The position numbers were made by a program, and so were the translations under genes. From Isoetes taiwanensis (Eukaryota; Streptophyta; Lycopodiopsida; Isoetales; Isoetaceae), in NCBI GenBank assembly GCA_021234155.1, contig JAJEKV010000086.1, positions 4,634,257-4,698,256 of the forward strand: DNA of 64,000 nt. Reading direction: 5' to 3'. Shown here one piece after another: positions 45,425 to 56,239 of this stretch. Numbering within the stretch: the first letter of the stretch is position 1; every line of letters begins with the position of its first letter. The notes beneath the pieces were generated by a model. It had not been told where the DNA came from, did not search any database, and worked only from the letters and a program-made list of their open reading frames with translations.

Positions 45425-46878
45425 TCAGGCTACATCAATGATGCAAAAAGTGGCATGCGAAAGACTATAGTCATCAAAATCTTGTAATTTAGACAGGTAA
45501 TCAACCCATTGGTTTAAGTCTCTAAGGGTCCAAGCGGGCTTGAGGGAAATTCGATAATGTAGACACAAGATATAGATGCGCCAGCAGAGAAAATGTAGCT
45601 CCATAATAGAAGAACCGCCTTTGTTGAGGATAGTGAAAGCATTAAGAGAGTCTCCAAAGGCTATATCTTGAGAAGAGCTCAAAGGGGGGCTCATGCTGGC
45701 TAAGAAAAGTAAAGCTTGAAGTTCGCGGGTAGTAGAGGATGTTGACTTACCAAAAGTGGAAAGAAGGCCCAAAAAATTGGAGCAGGAACTAGCATCGTGT
45801 AACCACACCCGAACCAAAACTACAAGCATCATAACATAAAGATTTATAAGGTGCGATGTGTTCCCAAAGGTAAGCATGAAAGTTCAAGGTATCGAACAAA
45901 TTTAACAAATGAAAGGAGAGCAACCCAATGAATGGGTCAAACATCAAGTGGAAAGAGTCCAACATGCCCATGAAAGAGGCCAAGCTACGGGCACGGACAC
46001 GCGAGCAAGACAACAATTTAGAGTCTAAAGCAGTAAAGTTCTCTTTTCTGGAAGAAGCAATAGAGAGAAAACATGTGGACATATTTAAGACAAAGTCCAA
46101 GAACTTAGCCTCACAGGATAGTTGAAGTTGACATTTATAAAGAGCTAAAACAAAACCTGCATCCTCAACGTCATGCAAAATACGAGCCTGAGAATGATAA
46201 AATTTAGCAGCACAAACCGCAAAAAAAAAATCATCAATACAAGGCGAGCATCGATAGCTCCAAAATCGCCATGCGAACCAATTAACACATGAGGTTGGTA
46301 AACACGCAACAAGCTGTTGATGGGAGTGATGTGAATATATAAAAGCGGCCTTCAAATTTAAAACCTAGGAAAGTCCAAAAGTCAGGGTGAATGTCAACAT
46401 GATGATAACCCAAGTGTAAATCAATGGCGAAGAGCAAATCCCTAGGCGCAAAATAGAAGGCACTTCCCTAATTTTTTTATACGTAAAAGTGGTTTGTAAT
46501 AGGAAAGAGTTCAGGAAACGAAGGTCAAGAATCAAGCGGAATTTATTATGAGCCTTCGGGAGCACACTAAGGGGAGAGTATGAATATACAGGATGTGATA
46601 TGGATTGCAGCATCCAGATGAAGCAAGTTGAAAGTAGCAGAGCGCACAAAATCAGCGTGTGTGATCGCAGGTTTATGGTTAGGTTGAAACTAGGAAAGAA
46701 GGGGAGGGCCATTTAACCAAGGTAGTTTATAACCATTAGCCACCCATTCCAAAACCATGACAGACGAGCAAAAAGGTTGTCGAAAAGGGAGGTGCTCCTT
46801 GAGCCTGTTCTTTAGATAATGGATATTAGGGTGCAGTTGTATCTCAACAGTCGGAGTGAAAAACTCTGAAACCACCAA
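45425..46878 (-). pseudogene. DIRS/Ngaro-like retroelement, RT and RNase H
   Basis: Minus strand from 46,878. VLEWVANGYKLPWLNGP comes first, then PLSVLPKAHNKFRLILDLRF and DLLFAIDLHLGYHHVDIHPD with WTFLGF. The catalytic CIDDFFFAV (usually YxDD) follows, then KFLDFVLNMS. A DIRS-type RNase H region comes next, with DIAFGDSLNAFTILNKGGSS, and WTLRDLNQWVDYLSKLQDFD near 45,480. RT motifs GYHHVDIHPD and RLILDLR, and the ending WxxRxxNxxxDxLSxxxDxD, are typical of DIRS/Ngaro elements rather than Ty3 or LINEs. Several frameshifts and stops are present. No tyrosine recombinase or split repeats were found next to it, so it is a fragment. Confidence 0.75.
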
Positions 46879-47010
46879 ACAGAAACATTAGAAACCAAAA
46901 CTATGGTTAGACCACCACAACAATAAATGAGTTGTCAATCAAACCAACTTTTGATAGCGATCGCTTTAGTTTCCAAGCAAGTGGTTACTTAGCATCTCAT
47001 GAATGATTAC
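46879..47010. other. short spacer
   Basis: Nothing recognised between the DIRS-like fragment and the LINE 3' end. Confidence 0.4.
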
Positions 47011-48535
47011 TTAATAAATAATAATAATAAAGTCTATTAACGTCCAAATAAAAGCCCGTAGGCTATGGGACAAACATGCCATAATATGTCACAAAAGTTG
47101 TGAGATAAAAAAAGAAAAAAAAAAGAAAAAAAGTTGTTGTCAGCAATTATACTTCTTTATCTCTTGTGTCATGCAAGAGTTCCCGAAGGAAACAACCCAA
47201 ATAAGGAAGTGCAGGATGATGTTGGAACAACTCGTCCATGGGTAAATTCCAGGGTATCATAGAATATTTGGCACGGAGAGCATCATGCCTATGACATAGG
47301 TAGATAGCGTGATGCTCGGACTCTACCCCTTCCTTACAGATACAAATTCTGTGATCTTCTTCCAGCTTCATCCATCTACCTTTCTCAATCATTAGACGGT
47401 GGGAGATCATCCGCATACATTGTATTTGCCCAGGGAACATGCTATGTAGGCACAGATATGGTTGTATATCATGAGTGTGTTTAGGGTTAAAGTCTCTAAT
47501 GTAATATTGCAGCTTCTTTTTGTTGGATAAGTCATAGTATGCATCGAAGGCACGTACCTTAAACTCATCCGAGTATGGGGAGATGGCCAAGTTCCAATGG
47601 TTAAACCATTTGTTAAAATCCTTGTACCAACCGCTTTTGCCATCGGCCTCTAATTTCACAGCTGCATTAAGAGTCAAGCATATCAGAGATTCATCATTTA
47701 CTCTCTTCTTTTGATCCAAATATCTCAAGACATTGCTCATGGACTGAATTTCCAGCGGATATGAGCCGCTATCATATAGCATCACTTCATAAGGGACTGC
47801 TCTCTTCACCTTTAAGGTCATGTGCAGCCAAGTCTTCTGGATAGATTCAAGTTCCAGCCATTTAGACCTACATAGTGAAGGCCCCCAAACCTCGCTAGCA
47901 TATAAAATGACAGGTGTTACAAGAGTCTCAAACAACTTTTTCCGGAGAGGCCAGTAAGTGATGTGTGCATGACGGAAAATGTTTGCAAGAGCATAGAACG
48001 CCTTCAAGGCTGCTGCATGTCTAATGTCAACACCTTTCGTCCAAGGTTTGCAGCCGAAAAATATCTCATGTCCCAAGTATTTGTATGACTGAGTTGGTTG
48101 CACCAAATTCCTCTGATAGAACAGAGCAGCGGGTTTCACCCCAAAACTTAAGACCTTAGTCTTATCTAAGTTAACCGCCAAACCAAACTGAGAGCAGAAT
48201 TCCCCTAGTGTGTCTAGTTGTTTTTGCAAATCCCTCACTGTATGTGAGAACAGAAGCAAATCATCAGCATATAAGAGAAGAATTATTAACTCATGGAAGA
48301 GGCGTGGGAAGCAGCATCCTGAATCCTTGAGAAAACCCTCCAACTGGTCAATATATAATCCGAATAAAGTGGGAGAGAGTGTGCAACCTTGTTTTACTCC
48401 AACATCACTAGTGATCAATTCAGATTCTCCAGCTGGTGTCACCACTCTGCCACGTACTGATTCATACATTCTCCCTATCGCCAAAACCCATTCCTTCGAA
48501 ACATTTAGTTGAATCAATCAATCCAAGAGTTTCTG
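47011..48535 (-). mobile_element. 5'-truncated LINE with hairpin 3' end
   Basis: The minus-strand element starts inside its reverse transcriptase near 48,535 and has an intact coding remainder. In its 3' UTR it carries GTCCCATAG, the hairpin AGCC-TACG-GGCT (complement at 47,053-47,064) and TGGACGTTAATA, then a (TTATTA)-type tail at about 47,011-47,030. 5' truncation is usual for target-primed reverse transcription. Its 5' end abuts the truncated gag of the chromovirus. I found no target-site duplication. Confidence 0.75.
47147..48517 (-). CDS. LINE reverse transcriptase, C-terminal 456 residues
   Basis: One uninterrupted frame. GVKQGCTLSPTLFGLYIDQL (residues 40-59) and LLYADDLLLFS (81-91, catalytic YADD) are RT palm motifs. 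GLAVNLDKTKVLSFG follows, then the thumb region (SYKYLGHEIF) and a long connector. The C-terminal Cys/His knuckle CICKEGVESEHHAIYLCHRH is about 55 residues from the end. Upstream RT motifs and the endonuclease are lost, so it cannot act alone. The absence of stops over 1.37 kb points to a fairly recent insertion. The closest type is RTE/Jockey-like rather than plant L1, because zf-RVT is absent; this is tentative. Confidence 0.8.
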   Translation of the reverse strand: MIQLNVSKEWVLAIGRMYESVRGRVVTPAGESELITSDVGVKQGCTLSPTLFGLYIDQLEGFLKDSGCCFPRLFHELIILLLYADDLLLFSHTVRDLQKQLDTLGEFCSQFGLAVNLDKTKVLSFGVKPAALFYQRNLVQPTQSYKYLGHEIFFGCKPWTKGVDIRHAAALKAFYALANIFRHAHITYWPLRKKLFETLVTPVILYASEVWGPSLCRSKWLELESIQKTWLHMTLKVKRAVPYEVMLYDSGSYPLEIQSMSNVLRYLDQKKRVNDESLICLTLNAAVKLEADGKSGWYKDFNKWFNHWNLAISPYSDEFKVRAFDAYYDLSNKKKLQYYIRDFNPKHTHDIQPYLCLHSMFPGQIQCMRMISHRLMIEKGRWMKLEEDHRICICKEGVESEHHAIYLCHRHDALRAKYSMIPWNLPMDELFQHHPALPYLGCFLRELLHDTRDKEV

Positions 48536-48551
48536 GCGGGGAACTGACGAA

Positions 48552-49568
48552 ATGAGCGAGTATGGCAATGCCTACGGCATGAAGGATAAAGACAAAGGTA
48601 GGGTGGCAACAGCCAACCTGAAAGGAGCCGCGCGAATATGGTGGAAGGGCTATGCCAAGGCCCATGGCTTGAGCAGGGATGCTTGTAAGTTCAGGAAGTT
48701 TGCCAAAGCCTTCAAGCGCCACTATGTCCCAAGAGAGCATAAATCGAACATGATGCAACAGTTTTATAGGTTGCAGCAGGGCAACAAGTCAGTGCAGAAA
48801 TATACGGGGGAATTTATGAGGCTAAGACTGTATGTGCCCAAGTTGAGTGAGAAGCATGCAGTGGAAAGTTATATTGAAGGGCTGAACGATGAGATCAGGA
48901 AACTTGTAAGAGCAATAAACCCCAAGTCAGTGGCAGAAGCAGAATCCAAAGCAATAAGCCTACAGGGAACTGGACCTCAGAACAGTGGGCAAAGGCAGCA
49001 GCACTATCAGGACAAAGGCAAGGGATCAGGAAGTTATAGCCCTAGAGCAGCCAGCCCAGCTAGAGCCCCATATGGTGGCAATCAGGGGAAGCAGCAGGAG
49101 AAGAAGCAGGTGTCCTTCAAGGATAAGCAAGACGGGTCAAACTATTCAAAGGCAGTGCGGTCCTTTTTGCAAGCAATGCCCAAGGAGAAGAGGCAGGAAT
49201 GCATCAAAAAGCAGCTCTGCTTCAGGTGTTTCCAGCCGGGTCATAGGACAGCCAATTGCCCCTACGTCATGAGTGCGGCACTAGCAGAACTGGGAGATTG
49301 GGACACTCCGTCTGACGACGACGGCGAGCCATCCCGCGACTACATTCAGGGTGAGTGTCACATTTTTGCTGCTATAGATACAGAACAAGCGAAAAATCAG
49401 TATCAAGTAATATCCACAGTAGGGAAGGCCAAAGCCAAGTCATTTACAGTCCTGATAGATTCCGGAAGCAGCCACAACTTTGCATCCCCAAGAATGGTCC
49501 AGATGTTGAAGCTCAAACCATTGAAGTCAAAGCCAAGACTCGTGGTGTTAGCAAACGGGGGGGGGTAA
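48552..49568 (+). pseudogene. chromovirus gag (5'-truncated) and start of protease
   Basis: 338 codons. ATANLKGAARIWWKGYAKAH and FMRLRLYVPKLSEKHAVES are retrotransposon gag capsid segments. A Q/K/S-rich linker leads to the zinc knuckle CFRCFQPGHRTANC (CX2CX4HX4C, near residue 220). The aspartic protease opens with FTVLIDSGSSHNF (active-site DSG). The frame runs into a stop at 49,566-49,568, directly after the G9 run, and the protease continues in the +1 frame. The N-terminal part of gag is absent. Confidence 0.85.
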
Positions 49569-52074
49569 GGCATACACAGCGGGCAAAAGGATTAATTTCG
49601 ACATTGAATTGCCAGGAGTCAACATCCAGATGGGGGCAGAAGTGATGAATATTGGGAAGTATGACTTAATCATTGGGATGGAGTACCTTGGCCCAGCAGG
49701 AGCCCTCATTGATTGTGGGAAGCGAAAGGTGACCCTCAAAGCACCCAATGGCAAGATCATAGAGATCACAGGTAAAGAAGTTGTTCCCATTATGCAGTGC
49801 ATGTCTAGTAAGCAGTTATTCAAGTCCATAAAGAGTGAGCAGGTAGCTTATATCTTCAAGCTTGAGATCCAAGAGCCGGGATCGGAAGAAGATAGCCAAG
49901 ATAAGGAGCTCAGCAAGTTGCCCAAGCAGGTAGCTAAGTTGATCACAGAGTTCCACGACATTTTTCCCGATGAGATCAAGCAGCTTCCTCCTTATAGGGG
50001 AGTCGAGTGTGAGATAGCACTCGAACCAGGAATGAAGCCGACGAGTAAAGCCCCATACAGGATGACGACGCAGGAGCTGACGGAGCTAAAGAAGCAATTG
50101 CAGGAGTTGCTCGACCTAGGTTTTATTAGACCTAGCGTCTCGCCGTTTGGAGCGCCCATTCTTTTTGTAAAGAAGAAGGATGGTAGCTTGAGGATGTGGC
50201 AGTTGAACAAGCACACCATCAAGAATAAGTACACGCTCCCTAGGTCAGACGACTTGATGGATCAGCTCCAAGGAGCAAAAGTCTTCTCCAAAATCGACCT
50301 AAGGTCAGGGTATCACCAGATCAGAATCAAGGAAGAAGACGTCCACAAAACGGCTTTCAGGACCAGGTATGGGCACTATGAGTTTACTATAATGCCTTTC
50401 GGCTTATCGAACGCCCGAGCCACATTCATGAGGCTCATGAACGACATCTTCAGGGAGTTCTTAGACACCTTTGTCATAGTATTCTTCGATGACATTTTGG
50501 TATATAGCAGATCCCTTGAGGAGCACGTACAACACTTGAGGAGAGTGCTGGAGAAGTTAAGGAGGCACCAGTTGTACGCTAAGTTGTCGAAGTGCCACTT
50601 CGCAACGGAAAGGGTGGAATACCTGGGTCATGTGATCTCAGCAGAAGGGATTTTGACGGATCCTGCCAAGATTGAAGCCGTCATTCAGTGGCCGGCACCG
50701 AAGAATGTGCATGAGGTCAGAAGTTTCCTTGGTCTAGCAGGGTACTACATGAAGTTCGTGAAGAACTTTGCCAAGATAGCGGCCCCGCTAACAGATTTGA
50801 CGAGGGCAGAAAAGGTGAAAGACTGGGCAGATCATTGGCACAAGAAAGCCCAAGCAGGATTTGAATTGTTGAAGGAAGCTTTAACAACCGCCCCTGTCCT
50901 AACCCTGCCTGATCCAGAGAAAGATAAGTTGATGGCGACAGACGCAAGTAAGATAGCCACAGGTGCAGTGCTCATGCAAGAAGAGAGGGTAGTAGCATAT
51001 GATTCCAGGAAGATGAACGACGCCGAAACGCGCTACCCGGCCCATGATCAAGAATTGCTTGCAGTTGTCAGGGCATTAAGAATCTGGAGGCATTATCTCT
51101 TGGGAAGGAAGTTCCAGTTGGATACAGATCATCAGAGCCTCCAGTATGTATTCATGCAACCACACCTTAACCTGAGGCAGAGAAGATGGATGGAGTTCCT
51201 CGAAGAGTATGACTTTGATATAGTCTACAAGAAGCTTAATGTGGTAGCAGATGCGCTTTCAAGGCATCCCCTGACAACTAGAGTGCATTGCAATGCAATT
51301 TCTACGCTCTCCAGCGACTTTGGAAAGAAGATTGAGGAATCCTTGCCGACGGATGCAGACTTCAAGGAGATATGGGCAAGCTTATCCAGGGAAGCAAGAA
51401 CAGATACAGAGAGAGAAACCTTCAAAAATTTTAAGAAGGAAGATAATCTCTTATATCACAAGAACAAGTTGTCTGTACCAGAGTCATCGGGTGTAAGGAA
51501 GTTGATCCTCCACGACACGCACAACAGTCCAATAGCTGGCCATGCAGGATTTATGAAGACATATTTCAAAGTGCGCAGCAGCTATTATTGGCCAGGGATG
51601 AAGAAGCAGGTGGCTCGCTACATCAAGGAGTGTCAGCTATGTCAGCAGACGAAAGCAGAGCAGCTTCGAATTCCAGGAGCCTTGGAACCATTAGCGGTGC
51701 CAAACGCTAAGTGGGAGGTCATCAGCATGGACTTCATAACGGGGCTTCCAAAGACAGTAAGAGGGAAAGATGCCCTGATGGTAGTGGTCGATAAGTTGTC
51801 AAAGATGGCACATTTCGTGCCTTGCAGGACCACAGATACGGCTATGGATACAGCGAAGCTCTTCACCAAAGAAATCTTCAGGCTCCATGGCATGCCAAGG
51901 GAAATCATCTCCGACAGAGATTCGAAGTTCACTGAGCGCCTTTTGGCAAGACCTCTTTGCGACGATTCAAACGAAGCTATCCATGAGCACAGCCTATCAT
52001 CCTCAGACGGATGGGCAAACGGAGCGGACCAACAGAATTTTAGAAGATATGCTACGAAACTATGTCTGGAATAA
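49569..52074 (+). pseudogene. chromovirus pol: protease remainder, RT, RNase H, integrase core
   Basis: Resumes the protease ([20 protein letters not shown]), then RT with [47 protein letters not shown] and [12 protein letters not shown] (FFDD where YVDD is usual). RNase H shows [23 protein letters not shown] and VADALSRHP. The integrase HHCC zinc motif ([14 protein letters not shown] to CQLCQQTK) and catalytic [10 protein letters not shown] and IISDRDSKF follow. A 1-base insertion near 51,932 shifts the frame just after the second catalytic Asp. The C-terminus after that is out of frame and stops at 52,074. Confidence 0.92.
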
Positions 52075-52825
52075 GCAGAGCATGTGGGAAGAATTTATTC
52101 ACTTGGTGGAGTTTGCCTATAATAGCACCAAGCAGGAATCATCCCAAATGTCGTCGTTTATGATTAATTACGGCTATCAATGCCTAACCTCAGACACTTG
52201 GCACAATCCCGTGTCAAAAGTGGAAGTTTCGCAGCAAATGTTGGCCGACATGCAGCAACTCGTGGAAGAAGTTAGAGGTCATCTCCTAGCAGCAAGGAGT
52301 CGTCAAAAGAGCATCGCCGACAAGCATCGAACAGTTAGAGAATTCCAAATTGGCGAAGATGTGTGGCTCAAGATCAAGGTGAAGCAGGCAAAGCTCTGCA
52401 TTGGAAATTGTAAGAAGCTTGCTCCAAGGTGGGCTGGACCGCTCAGAATAGTCAAGAGAGTAGGTAATCAATCCTACAAGTTAGAATTGCCAGCACACCT
52501 AAAGATTCATAACGTCTTCCATGTAAGTTTATTGAAGAAGCATACTCCAAATCCAGACGAAGTCTTGGACACTCCAACGTTGTTGGAAATGACGGAGGAG
52601 CAGCTGGAAATAGTTCCAGAATTGATTCTTGATAAAGCCTTCAAGAAAACAAGGAGATCGGAGTTTCTCCAATATTTGGTCAAGTGGAAACACTTGCCCG
52701 TGGAAGACGCGACGTGGGTACTTAAGAAGGATCTAGAAAAGCAGTACCCACAGTTTATGGAGCAATGGGACGGCAAGGTCATCTCCGAAAAAATCGGCTC
52801 AGGCATGTCGATTTGTGTAGATTAA
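51930..52825 (+). pseudogene. chromovirus integrase C-terminus and chromodomain
   Basis: After the shift the third catalytic residue is in [16 protein letters not shown]. Then come FAYNSTKQESSQMSSF, where the usual GxSPF reads SQMSSF, and GPLRIVKRVGNQSYKLELP. The ending HNVFHVSLLKKH is the usual integrase C-terminal feature. Residues near the end, FLQYLVKWKHLPVEDATWV, are a chromodomain. This domain defines chromoviruses and directs integration to heterochromatin. The frame closes at 52,825. Confidence 0.9.
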
Positions 52826-53686
52826 TTCTTGTTTAGTTAAGATTAATCTGCGCATGCAACCTATGCTAGGTATGGGTTGCATGCGTTGTTATCGATGATG
52901 AGACCACTACGGTGATCTCTAGGGCGTGGTGTAATGTCAATGTAGGCATGACCGCGTTTCCGCTTGCTCGAGTGGAAGGTAGATTAGAAAGTCTACTTCT
53001 GTCCCACGGAAGTAGATGACCTCGAGAGAAAGGAGGTCATCTCAGGAATGCATTGATAGGAAAGCACCTCTAGTCAATGCCTACGGGGAGGACCCTATCC
53101 TTCACGTCCCATATGCGGGAAGGACTAAAGGTGTACTAAAGGTGGGCAACTAAAGGTGTAGGCATGAGCGGCATGTAGGCATGATAGGGGCTGTCTCCTC
53201 GGCCACGATGGAAGAAGCATCCTCTTCCTACGCCGGGAGATTAGCCATGCATTCATGTAGATAGGTGGGGTGGTCACCATATAACCAAAATTTTATTAGT
53301 AATTAAAATGGTACTAACGTAGTGTCGACCTGCAGGCCAATAGAGCGCTCCGGAGGGCAAGGAGGTCGAGCTACGAAGACTTGCAACACAAATTTTGTGG
53401 AATGTGTTGCAAGGAATGAGGAGTACCTCGAACGTTAATTGTATATACAGAATATTAAAATATTTGTTGTGATAAGTGAATTATTGAGTAACTTATTTTA
53501 ATGATGTTACGAATTGATAAGTTATTTCATAAAGTTAACGACGTAATAATGTTTCAAAAATATTACCTTAGGGTAATCTTAATAAATGTGTATGTATTAT
53601 AGTAGTATAGTGGATGCATCAGGTTGATTGCAGGTTAGGGAGATTCCAAGGTGGGGAGACCACGATGCTGCGGACAGCATCATTTC
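52826..53686. other. untranslated stretch between integrase and polypurine tract
   Basis: No open frame of note. A second polypurine-like CCAAGGTGGGGAGACC lies at 53,647-53,661, a duplicate of the tract below. Confidence 0.6.
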
Positions 53687-53699
53687 AAGGTGGGGAGAA
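53687..53699 (+). promoter_or_regulatory. polypurine tract
   Basis: AAGGTGGGGAGAA directly before TGTGAC. This is the plus-strand primer sequence typical of plant Ty3/gypsy elements and fixes the start of the 3' LTR. Confidence 0.85.
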
Positions 53700-55253
53700 T
53701 GTGACGTTCCAGCACAGTATACGGTCCCAAGACGTATACTGTACTACTCCGTCACGCGTGCACGCCACCCCGACTGACGTGTATGCCGACGTGTAGTCAG
53801 GTAGATAGCCCCTAGGGGGGCAACGTATAAGGTATGTGCAACAATTAATGTGCACATTTTCCAATGTGCACATTTATTAAAGTGCACACCTTTCCATGTG
53901 GGCACATTTTGCCACCTAGCCATTAAAGACAAGTGGGCCCATTTCCAATTATCCCACATGCCTAAAGGGGATAATTGGAAACCCTAGCCAACCCCTTGTC
54001 TATTTAGGGAGGAAAACCCTAACTTGCCTAATTTTCGTTCCTAGGGTTTTAGAGCTCTGTTTTGGCTGCCCCAAGGGTCAAATCCGCCTCCCAGACTCTG
54101 TCTGAGCGAATTGCCCCATTAGTTTCCCTTGATTCGAGCAGTTTAGCAGGATGGTTGAGTTCAGAGCAGGAGGAGCAGCCCAAGGATCAGGTATTTCGTC
54201 AATTTAATAGCCTAAACCCTCTTCTAGTCATTGAATCAGTAGGTTTAGCCTATTAAATTGCCCATAGTAGCTCTTTAGATCTCTAGACACCAGACTCTAA
54301 CTAAAGAACCTAACTCTATGATATAGATTACATCTAGTTCTTTAGTTATTCTTTGATGTATATGGATGTTGTATCTCTATGAACTCCTTGTATTGGGAAG
54401 GGGGGTAGAGACCTCAGCCTAGTAGTGGATGCTCCTAGATTAGCCTCTCTAGCACACTATAGATGCGGCCTGTGCACAAGAGCCCCACCTGGTTGTGGGT
54501 GAAGGGGCCAGACTGGCTTATAAGGAGGTTCGTGTCCTGACTCTTGAACGATCCCTCTGGTGTGTAAAGCCTTAATGGCTTGCCACTGCGTGTGGGCAAG
54601 GCATGGGCTCGACACTCGTGAGGTGGTGGATATGACCTTCCAGTGAGTTCAAGTCGAATACGGGCAGTGGCCCTCTAGTCACCTTGAGTCAGCATGTAGA
54701 TCTCTGGAGGGAGAGATCCCTACCTGCCCCATCGGAACTGGGGAGATGCAACCCAGGATATAGCCCCCTTGGCTATGCATCCGGCGGGCTACAGTCAGGT
54801 CCCAACACTTTTCAGCCTACTCTGCAAAGTGTGCACAGGAGGGGTGGATGGTGTGGACAACCCTAAGCCATGTTCTTATGCCAGCCAAATCCATTGCCAT
54901 GAATTCTGTCTGCAATGAACTCTGGAGACCAAAGCCGTCAGTCATCCCTTCGAGTCTGAGCCTTGGGTAGGATTTCCTCTATGTATTGTGCTGATCTCGT
55001 TTATGCAGATGATGATGGACCACCCTTCGTGGTGGATGTGTGATGATATTATGTGCTAACATGTATGTTTACGCTTCCGCAGCTAGGTCGCCCTGAGGAA
55101 GACGGGGTAAATGACACCTTCACTCTTCCCACTGGAACTCAGAGTAGTTGCAGTGATGTGTGGAGGGCCCTGTATCAGCGTGGAGCTGGTATGGGGGATG
55201 AACTCCTGTTTGTATACGGTGAGTGCACCGTATATGAGTATTTCCTGCCGGCA
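53700..55253 (+). repeat. chromovirus 3' LTR
   Basis: Starts TGTGACGTTCCAG after the polypurine tract. The tentative end is …CTGCCGGCA at 55,253, placed by comparison with the minus-strand LTR at 60,467-61,948. The two share their start (TGTGACRTTCCAG), the middle (TGGTGTGTAAAG, GGGCTCGACAC, AGCCAAATCC) and a terminal zone (CGTATATGAG). The length is about 1.55 kb. A TATA-like TCTATTTAGG lies near 53,998. The LTR body encodes nothing. Confidence 0.75.
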
Positions 55254-55311
55254 GGTAAATATTTATTTAGTTTTTTTTTTTGTTTGTATTTATTTAATTA
55301 TTTGTTCTTGC

Positions 55312-56190
55312 AGTTTGAATTGCTTGTTAAAGGCAGTAGGGAGGATTGTGCGCAAGAGACAGGAATCGAAGATGGCTGTGACTGGGGTAAGAGTATAAGG
55401 ATTTAATATCTTAAGAGATTCCTTGTTTGTCAGAGCTAAGCTCGCATTCGTTGCAGCCGCAGACATCTCTAGGAAGGCTGATATAGGAATAAAGCAAAAG
55501 AAGGCGCAAGCCATTCCCTATAATTGTGAAAAGGATTTACTTGCAGACTTGGATTATAAAGATTGAGACTTCGCAAGGTGTCCTGAGATGTTGTGCTCTA
55601 GCTTTGCCATTAGGGGAGCCGACGAGTTGTATGAAATCAAGGATATTGACTTGATGCTTGAATCTGATGGTAAATTAGAGTATGTCATGTATAATGAGAG
55701 GACTAGCAAAACATGGGGAATATATGTGACAAGGTATGATCCAAGCCACTTTAGACCTGCCATTTGGAGCTTCGAGGAAGACTTTCTGCTTATATATAAG
55801 CAGTACATCCAGCATCTTCCTCCGAGGGGGAATGCTGCACCAAGACCTTCATTTCTGCAGCCAATTTCAAACTATAAACCTGAGGTAAATTCATTTTTAT
55901 TTCTTTCAAGTTTTATTTGCTTTTAATTTTCTGTTTTTGTTATTTCAGTCTTGGTTCAGCAAAGATAGATTTGGTGAGAAAGGTATTTTTAAGTGGATAA
56001 AAGAAATGGGTGCATTCCTTGACGTTGAAATCTGCAATAAGAGTGGTCGTGTGTCGACCGTTACGCGTATGCGAATTTACTATTGCAGGTATGATCGAAG
56101 CAAGGACATCCAAATCAATGCTTGAGGTGCCGAATTTGAAAAGATTCATGAATATAAGGGTTAATTGATTAGGAGATGTTTGATAATTTT
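55312..56190 (+). pseudogene. Crypton/DUF3504-like tyrosine recombinase, intron-containing
   Basis: Exon-like pieces have clear splice signals: CTTGCAG before 55,316, GTTGCAG before 55,458, donor GTAAAT at 55,885 and acceptor TTATTTCAG ending at 55,949. The protein shows FAIRGADELYEIKDIDLML (first catalytic Arg), YVMYNERTSKTWGIY, YKQYIQHLPP and SWFSKDRFGEKGIFKWIKEM. It then shows ICNKSGRVSTVTRM (the HxxR box, with Lys in place of His) and IHEYK (nucleophile Tyr at 56,153-56,155). TGA codons fall in the first part (DYKD*DF), before GAEFEKI and after HEYKG. The family match is to DUF3504/Crypton-type recombinases, by motif order. It starts right after the LTR, perhaps by chance. Confidence 0.7.
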
Positions 56191-56239
56191 CTGAAGTCGA
56201 GTCAGCATCTTGAGAAATATTTCTCTCCAAATATCGACA

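Larger units (their letters stand above)
48536..55253 (+). mobile_element. Ty3/gypsy chromovirus, lacking 5' LTR and start of gag
   Basis: The order is gag, protease, RT, RNase H, integrase and chromodomain, a non-coding stretch, a polypurine tract and a 3' LTR. The left edge is cut inside gag where it meets the minus-strand LINE. There is one frame change in a run of nine G at 49,557-49,565 and one near 51,932. Everything else is open, so decay is recent. Confidence 0.88.
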
